DNA of 64,000 bases from UBA1876 sp003446665 (lineage in GTDB: Bacteria > Synergistota > Synergistia > Synergistales > Thermovirgaceae), in assembly GCA_040616305.1 (NCBI GenBank), contig CP159918.1:434001-498000 (forward strand), read 5' to 3'. Shown here in pieces: positions 59,511-64,000 of the stretch. Each line of letters begins with the position of its first letter. Within the stretch, counting starts at the first letter, position 1. The notes under the pieces were generated by a model, which saw nothing but the letters and a program-made list of their open reading frames with translations, made no database searches and was not told the DNA's origin. The position numbers and the translations under genes are program-made.

Positions 59511-60350
59511 TTAAAGGATAACTCCGACCAGCTCGGGCAATTCCCTGGACAAAGCCTCGGGCAGATCTTTTGCTGCGTTTTTTTCGCCGGCGAAAAGGGG
59601 ACCTATCGGGATGAAACGCCCCTTCCCGTATCCTTCGAAAGCCAGCCTGTCGCTTGCCGTATCTCCGAAAAAAAGCACTTTCTCGAAACCAAGGGTCTCC
59701 TCCAGCCTTATAAATCCCTCGGGCGAGGGCTTTGCGATTCCTTCGTCAATGGTTACGCATGCCTCCGCAGGAAGGTCCGTCCATCCGAGAAGGGACAAAG
59801 CCAGGGAAAGCTCGGCACGGCTTCTGCCGGTGTAAATGCCTACGGGAAGGCCGAAACGCCTCCAGGATACGCCGAGCGCAGGGCGCTCCTGGTTCCAGAG
59901 TCCGCGCATGGTTATCGATGCAGGTGTTCTTCCGCGTGCCGATCCCAGCATGTCGGCTCCAAAATAAATTTCCTCGCATAACTCGCGAAGCTCATCCCTG
60001 GGGACCAGATTGCCGTATCTTTCGTAAACCCAGGGAACTGGGTTCGGTACCTCGCAGCCGTTCAAGATTTTTCCCCAGTCTTCAGGGGTCAGCCGGCAGT
60101 CCGAAAGGCGGCTTTCCCCGAGTGAGGCTATTAGGGAGAGAAAAGTCCAGGCGATATCATAGTCATCGTTGAAGGATCCGTGATTTTTGGCAATGCTGTA
60201 GTGTCGCAGGGAAAATGGTGATGCATCCACCTTCATGCCCAGGCGGAACCTGCTCCACCATTGGATGGCCGTTTTTACCACGTTGGGAAAGGAGCGTTGC
60301 GTGTCGATAAGCACCCCGTCCACGTCGAAGACAAGAGCACGATCCTTCAT
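59511..60350 (-). CDS. HAD-superfamily phosphatase in histidine operon
   Basis: 279 residues. HAD motif I DVDGVLIDT, motif II Thr in GIYTGRSRAE, a Lys in AKPSPEG and motif IV GDTASDRLAFE are intact. Start ATG 60350 overlaps the hisIE stop (ATGA). No other histidinol-phosphate phosphatase is seen in the operon, so this HAD protein is a candidate for that step; the assignment is inferred from position only. It is the last gene of the minus-strand operon. Confidence 0.85.
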   Translation of the reverse strand: MKDRALVFDVDGVLIDTQRSFPNVVKTAIQWWSRFRLGMKVDASPFSLRHYSIAKNHGSFNDDYDIAWTFLSLIASLGESRLSDCRLTPEDWGKILNGCEVPNPVPWVYERYGNLVPRDELRELCEEIYFGADMLGSARGRTPASITMRGLWNQERPALGVSWRRFGLPVGIYTGRSRAELSLALSLLGWTDLPAEACVTIDEGIAKPSPEGFIRLEETLGFEKVLFFGDTASDRLAFEGYGKGRFIPIGPLFAGEKNAAKDLPEALSRELPELVGVIL

Positions 60351-60973
60351 TGCCGTTTCCCGTGCCTGCTTTCGAGCTCTTCCCAGATTTCCGACGGTTT
60401 TACGCCAAAAGTCTGCATGGCCACCAGGCAATGGTAGACGAGGTCGGAAAGTTCGTAGATAAACTCAGAGCGCTTTCCGAGAGCAGCGGCGATGGCTGTT
60501 TCGACTCCTTCCTCGCCGATTTTCTGGCCTATTCTCTCCTTCCCCGATTCGAGAAGGGACGCCGTGTAGCTTCTTTCAGCAGCGCCTTTGGCCCTGTCTT
60601 CAATAGTTGTGACGAGCCTGTCGAAAAAGGTTACGTTGCCTTTTTCGAGCGTCTCTACGACACGGTGGAAGCAGGAAGGCTCTCCTGTATGACAGGCCGG
60701 GCCTTTCTGGTCAACGAGGGCCAAAAGGGTGTCGCCGTCGCAGTCAAGTATGAGCTCTCGCAGGTAAAGGGTGTTCCCGCTGGTTTCCCCCTTTTCCCAG
60801 AGCTTTTTCCTGGAACGGCTCCAGAAAACCATAACTCCGCTTTCCAGTGTTTTTTCCAAGGCTTCCCGGTTCGCCCATGCCATCATGAGCACCATGCCCG
60901 TGGAGGCGTTCTGTACGACCACGGGAACCAGCCCGGCTTCGTTGAAGGCGATATCCTCCAGTTGAACCGTCAT
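60347..60973 (-). CDS. hisIE: Bifunctional phosphoribosyl-AMP cyclohydrolase / phosphoribosyl-ATP pyrophosphatase
   Basis: 208 residues. HisI domain (about 1-115) with MMAWANREAL, SGNTLYLREL, the metal site DCDGD and the Cys-containing ACHTGEPSCF; HisE domain (about 120-205) with GEEGVETAIAA and DLVYHCLV. It catalyses steps 2 and 3 of histidine synthesis. The ATG directly follows the hisF stop (TAAATG). Confidence 0.97.
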   Translation of the reverse strand: MTVQLEDIAFNEAGLVPVVVQNASTGMVLMMAWANREALEKTLESGVMVFWSRSRKKLWEKGETSGNTLYLRELILDCDGDTLLALVDQKGPACHTGEPSCFHRVVETLEKGNVTFFDRLVTTIEDRAKGAAERSYTASLLESGKERIGQKIGEEGVETAIAAALGKRSEFIYELSDLVYHCLVAMQTFGVKPSEIWEELESRHGKRQ

Positions 60974-61738
60974 TTATTCTTCGTCCCTTCGTACCGGTAT
61001 CCCCTGCGAATGCAACTCCGCTTTCAGGGTTTTGATGCGTAACGTTCCGTAATGAAAGATCGAAGCAGCGAGGGCCGCCTCCGCACCCCTGCGGAAAACC
61101 TCTGCGATATGACCGGCTTCACCGGCTCCACCGGATGCGATGACGGGAACCCCTACCTGCGATGAAACGGCCTCGATGAGGTCGAGGTCGTAACCGTCCT
61201 TGGTGCCGTCCCGGTCCATGGATGTCAGCAATATCTCTCCGCAGCCTCTTGCTTCAGCTTCTTTGGCCCACCCGACGGCATCGGTCCCCGTGGCAGTGTT
61301 TCCGCCATGGATGTAGACTTCCCATTTACCGGGTTCTTTTTTAGCTGCGTCGATGGCCACCACCACAGCCTGGCGGCCTAAAAGGCGGGCGCAATCGGTT
61401 ATAATGCCCGGGTTTTGCACGGCTGAGGTGTTTAGCGAGATCTTGTCTGATCCCATCTCTATTATTTCCCGAGCTTCCTCGACTGAAGAAATGCCTCCTC
61501 CCACGGTAAACGGTATGAAAAGCCTTTCCGCCGTCTTTTGCACCCATTCGCGCATGGTCCGGCGGCGTTCGCAAGAGGCCGAGATATCCAGTAAAACCAG
61601 TTCATCGGCTCCCTCGTCCATGTATGTTGCCGCGAGTTCAGCCGGGTCGCCGGCGTCGACCAGGTTTTTGAATCGTATCCCCTTGACGACGCGGCCGTCC
61701 TTGACGTCAAGACAGGGGATTATCCTTTTCGTCAACAT
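60974..61738 (-). CDS. hisF: Imidazole glycerol phosphate synthase cyclase subunit
   Basis: 254 residues, a TIM barrel. IIPCLDVKDGRVVKG and VGGGISSVEEA are hallmarks; catalytic Asp residues are in CLDV and MDRDGTKDGYD. With HisH it forms imidazole glycerol phosphate and AICAR. It overlaps hisA by 7 nt. Confidence 0.98.
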   Translation of the reverse strand: MLTKRIIPCLDVKDGRVVKGIRFKNLVDAGDPAELAATYMDEGADELVLLDISASCERRRTMREWVQKTAERLFIPFTVGGGISSVEEAREIIEMGSDKISLNTSAVQNPGIITDCARLLGRQAVVVAIDAAKKEPGKWEVYIHGGNTATGTDAVGWAKEAEARGCGEILLTSMDRDGTKDGYDLDLIEAVSSQVGVPVIASGGAGEAGHIAEVFRRGAEAALAASIFHYGTLRIKTLKAELHSQGIPVRRDEE

Positions 61739-62454
61739 TTTTCAGTGACCTCCAGAGCCTCTTTGAGATCGATTCGTCTTTCGTATATTGATTTTCCGAG
61801 TACGGCGCCATCAACTCCGGCCTGCTTGAGCTCCAGAAGGTCCTCAATAGAAGAGATGCCCCCCGCAGCCAGTATCTGGATTCCGGGAAATTCGCTTCTC
61901 AATTTGGCGTAAAGAGGGATGTCCGGTCCCTGGAGGGTGCCGTCGCGCTCGATGCACGTAAAAAGAAAGGTGTCGAAGCCCTCAGCGGACAAATGCCTCG
62001 TGAACTTGACAGCATCCAGGTCACTCAAGCTGGTCCACCCTTTTACGGCTATGTACCCTCGTCTTGTATCGACTGCAGGCGCTACCATGTTGCCGTAGAG
62101 CGTGAAAAGCTCCGACGGCATGTTTTTGTCTTCTACCAGAAGACTGCCTACGAGGACCCTTGAGGCTCCGGCCTCAAGGGCGTTTTGTATGCTTCCGGTA
62201 TCCCTGAGCCCGCCGCCGTATTGAACGCGAAGCCCCAGTCCTGCGAGCTTGCGCAAAACATTCAGGTGCAAGGGCTTGCCGGTCTTCGCCCCTTCCAGGT
62301 CGATGACGTGAAGCCACCCTGCACCGCAATCACGAAGGTATTTCCCCCATTCCAGCGGGTCGCGGCTGTCGTATTCGGTCATTTTGTCGTAGTCGCCCTT
62401 GTTGAGCCTCACTACCTTTTGGTCGTAAAGGTCGATAGCCGGATAAAGGATCAT
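61732..62454 (-). CDS. hisA: ProFAR isomerase
   Basis: 240 residues, TIM barrel isomerase. PAIDLYDQKVVRL start, VQYGGGLRD, the second catalytic Asp region CIERDGTLQGPD and AAGGISSIEDL are intact. It catalyses the Amadori rearrangement of ProFAR. Its ATG overlaps the hisH stop by one base (TAATG). Confidence 0.98.
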   Translation of the reverse strand: MILYPAIDLYDQKVVRLNKGDYDKMTEYDSRDPLEWGKYLRDCGAGWLHVIDLEGAKTGKPLHLNVLRKLAGLGLRVQYGGGLRDTGSIQNALEAGASRVLVGSLLVEDKNMPSELFTLYGNMVAPAVDTRRGYIAVKGWTSLSDLDAVKFTRHLSAEGFDTFLFTCIERDGTLQGPDIPLYAKLRSEFPGIQILAAGGISSIEDLLELKQAGVDGAVLGKSIYERRIDLKEALEVTEKC

Positions 62455-63065
62455 TAAAGGGCCTCCAGTGCGTCAATAGTTCCGCCGAGCAGCGAGAGGC
62501 CCGTTCTCCCGCTCCGCTCCGGGTGAAACTGAAAGCCGACTACGTTATCTTTGGCAACCGCTGCGGAAAACCTCGCGCTACCGGTTTCGGTAGTGCCAAT
62601 GGTGTCAGGGCCCACGGGCAGGGCATAGCTGTGAACGAAATAATAGAAACGCCCCAGGGAAAGCCTTTGGAGACCTTCGGGGAGTTGCCCCCACGTTACG
62701 GTGTTCCATCCTATGTGGGGGAGTTTGGGCGCCCCTTTTAGGCCCTCGACCGTGCCGCTTATAAGGCCGAGCCCCTCGTGGCGGCCGTCCTCCAGGCTTG
62801 CCTCGCATAGAAGCTGCATACCCAGACAGATCCCGAGAAGCGGCCTGCCCGATTTCGCCCATTCCCTGAGGGCTTCACTCCAGCCGGAACTTTTAAGGTA
62901 AGAGGCAGCCGGTGGGAAAGCACCTACCCCGGGCAGAACCAGCAAACTGCATGACCCGCAAAGGTCTCCTGGATCCGGCAATGGGGCGGCGTCGCGGCCG
63001 AGGTAGGCAAGCGCGCGTAAAACGTTCCCGATATTGCCCGCACCGTAGGAAACTACGCCGATCAT
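62454..63065 (-). CDS. hisH: Imidazole glycerol phosphate synthase glutaminase subunit
   Basis: 203 residues, a class I glutamine amidotransferase. SYGAGNIGNV start, the nucleophile Cys in GICLGMQLL and the His-Glu pair in FQFHPERSG are present. It supplies ammonia to HisF. ATG 63065 overlaps the hisB stop (ATGA); a TTG two codons upstream is less likely. Confidence 0.98.
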   Translation of the reverse strand: MIGVVSYGAGNIGNVLRALAYLGRDAAPLPDPGDLCGSCSLLVLPGVGAFPPAASYLKSSGWSEALREWAKSGRPLLGICLGMQLLCEASLEDGRHEGLGLISGTVEGLKGAPKLPHIGWNTVTWGQLPEGLQRLSLGRFYYFVHSYALPVGPDTIGTTETGSARFSAAVAKDNVVGFQFHPERSGRTGLSLLGGTIDALEAL

Positions 63066-63631
63066 GTCCAAAGCCCCTTGGTACTGGAGTCCCGGGAGCT
63101 TTCCTCGAGGGCCTGTGAAAGCGCGATTCCGGCCGCCTTGAAAACTGCCTCCGATGTGTGATGAGAGTTATCCGCTTCCAGTATGCGGATATGTAGTGTT
63201 ATCCGCCCCTCCCTCGCGAGGGCGCGGAAAAATTCGGGGACGAGCTCCATGTCGAAATCGCCGCACCGTGTCGAAGGGAAAGCACCCTCGAAGAAGCATC
63301 CGCCCCTCCCGCCGGCGTCGACGGAAAAAAGGACGAGCGAGCCGTCCATGGGGATGGTGCACCACCCGTAACGCCGTATTTTTCTGGATTCTCTCAAAGC
63401 CAGTATTGCCTGTCCGAAAACGATGCCTGCGTCCTCCGTGACATGGTGAAAGTCTATAGCCGTGTCCCCTTCCGCCTTGAGGTCGATTCCCCATCCGGCG
63501 TGGTGGACCATCTGTTCCAGCATGTGCGTAAGAAAGGCAGAAGGTGTATCGATACGGATTTCCCCTCCCTCGGGAGAAATCGACAGAAAAATGTCCGTCT
63601 CACTGGTTTTCCTCCGGATGGGCGTGTTCAT
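63062..63631 (-). CDS. hisB: Imidazoleglycerol-phosphate dehydratase
   Basis: 189 residues, monofunctional. The metal-binding DFHHVTEDAGI and the second motif SHHTSEAVFKA are intact, as is FLTHMLEQMVHHAG. ATG 63631 has AAAGGTGG; four codons upstream a GTG is possible. No phosphatase domain is fused, consistent with a separate phosphatase. Overlaps the hisG end by 32 nt. Confidence 0.97.
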   Translation of the reverse strand: MNTPIRRKTSETDIFLSISPEGGEIRIDTPSAFLTHMLEQMVHHAGWGIDLKAEGDTAIDFHHVTEDAGIVFGQAILALRESRKIRRYGWCTIPMDGSLVLFSVDAGGRGGCFFEGAFPSTRCGDFDMELVPEFFRALAREGRITLHIRILEADNSHHTSEAVFKAAGIALSQALEESSRDSSTKGLWT

Positions 63632-64000
63632 GAGAGTAACCACCTTTCATTTGTCTTGTACGGAAGAGGATCCTGTTCAACTGGTCCCAATTTGTCTGTG
63701 TACTCTTGCGACTTGCAACGATGCGAAGCGAAACGGGGGCCACGTCCTCGAGTACGCGAAGACGGTTGGCTTTAAGGGTACTTCCGGTCTGGACGATATC
63801 GACGATGCAGTCGCTCAGGCCGAGGAGGGGAGCAAGCTCGATAGAACCGTGAAGATTTATTATCTCTGGCTGAATTCCCCGCGATGCGAAATGGTTGTTT
63901 GTTATTACTGGATACTTCGTGGCTATTCGAAGACCCATAAGCCCGCTTTCGTGTCCCATGAAGCGTTCTTCCATCTCGGGCGGGCCGGCCACCACAATTC
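63600..64000 (-). CDS. hisG: ATP phosphoribosyltransferase (partial, C-terminal)
   Basis: The last ~132 residues; the gene begins beyond the window. IATKYP, HGSIELAPLLGLSDCIVDIVQTG and the RLRVLEDV segment are the HisG catalytic domain. It ends shortly after, without the regulatory C-terminal domain, so it is the short form that works with HisZ. HisZ is not in view. Confidence 0.96.
   Translation of the reverse strand, partial: IVVAGPPEMEERFMGHESGLMGLRIATKYPVITNNHFASRGIQPEIINLHGSIELAPLLGLSDCIVDIVQTGSTLKANRLRVLEDVAPVSLRIVASRKSTQTNWDQLNRILFRTRQMKGGYSHEHAHPEENQ

Overview
The window comes from a diderm, strictly anaerobic, amino-acid-fermenting bacterium, most likely a member of Synergistota (moderate confidence). 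The reasons are the 16S rRNA sequence, a sodium-pump decarboxylase beta subunit, two tandem glutamate dehydrogenases, superoxide reductase plus ferritin in place of aerobic defences, two lipid A-type acyltransferases, an outer-membrane patatin, a short-form HisG, and a predicted selenoprotein. Nearly the whole window is ordinary chromosome. I found no phage, insertion sequence, CRISPR array or tRNA gene.

Layout. 1-12.2 kb: the end of a biotin carrier gene and the Na+-translocating decarboxylase beta subunit, a universal stress protein, an LpxL-like acyltransferase, a YqgF/RuvC-fold protein, a ClC-type channel lacking the gating glutamate, an Asp/Glu racemase, a patatin/beta-barrel protein, ProS, a macro-domain protein and a Pif1-like helicase. 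12.3-17.4 kb: one rRNA operon (16S-23S-5S, no spacer tRNA) with a strong promoter, processing stems and a long 23S helix that looks like an intervening sequence. 17.4-26.4 kb: Sir2, an oxygen-defence group (superoxide reductase, ferritin, flavin reductase), MntP, dCMP deaminase, an AAA+/TPR fusion and an HD hydrolase. 26.6-39.7 kb: a two-component system, a beta-CASP nuclease, TyrS, a second acyltransferase, MnmE, glucokinase, an aminotransferase and an M48 peptidase.

39.9-47.6 kb holds the most integrated module: class V aminotransferase, SerA, a histidine-family phosphatase and archaeal-type phosphoglycerate mutase, followed by YhaM-like and RluA-like genes. Between promoter and aminotransferase lies an unannotated 41-codon ORF with eight Ser codons (all UCU/UCC), then an intrinsic terminator and a competing pairing. 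It reads as a ribosome-mediated attenuator for serine synthesis. Just downstream are a HesB-like gene interrupted by an in-frame UGA with a SECIS-like hairpin, and a 136-bp tandem array of structured elements of unknown role.

48.8-59.4 kb: two glutamate dehydrogenases, a stand-alone PEP/pyruvate-binding protein, AsnS, an M20 amidohydrolase, a two-copy repeat with a variable 7-bp microsatellite, an acyl-CoA ligase and an orphan CitC. 59.5-64 kb: a minus-strand histidine operon in the order hisG-hisB-hisH-hisA-hisF-hisIE-HAD phosphatase, tightly overlapped; hisG runs off the window.
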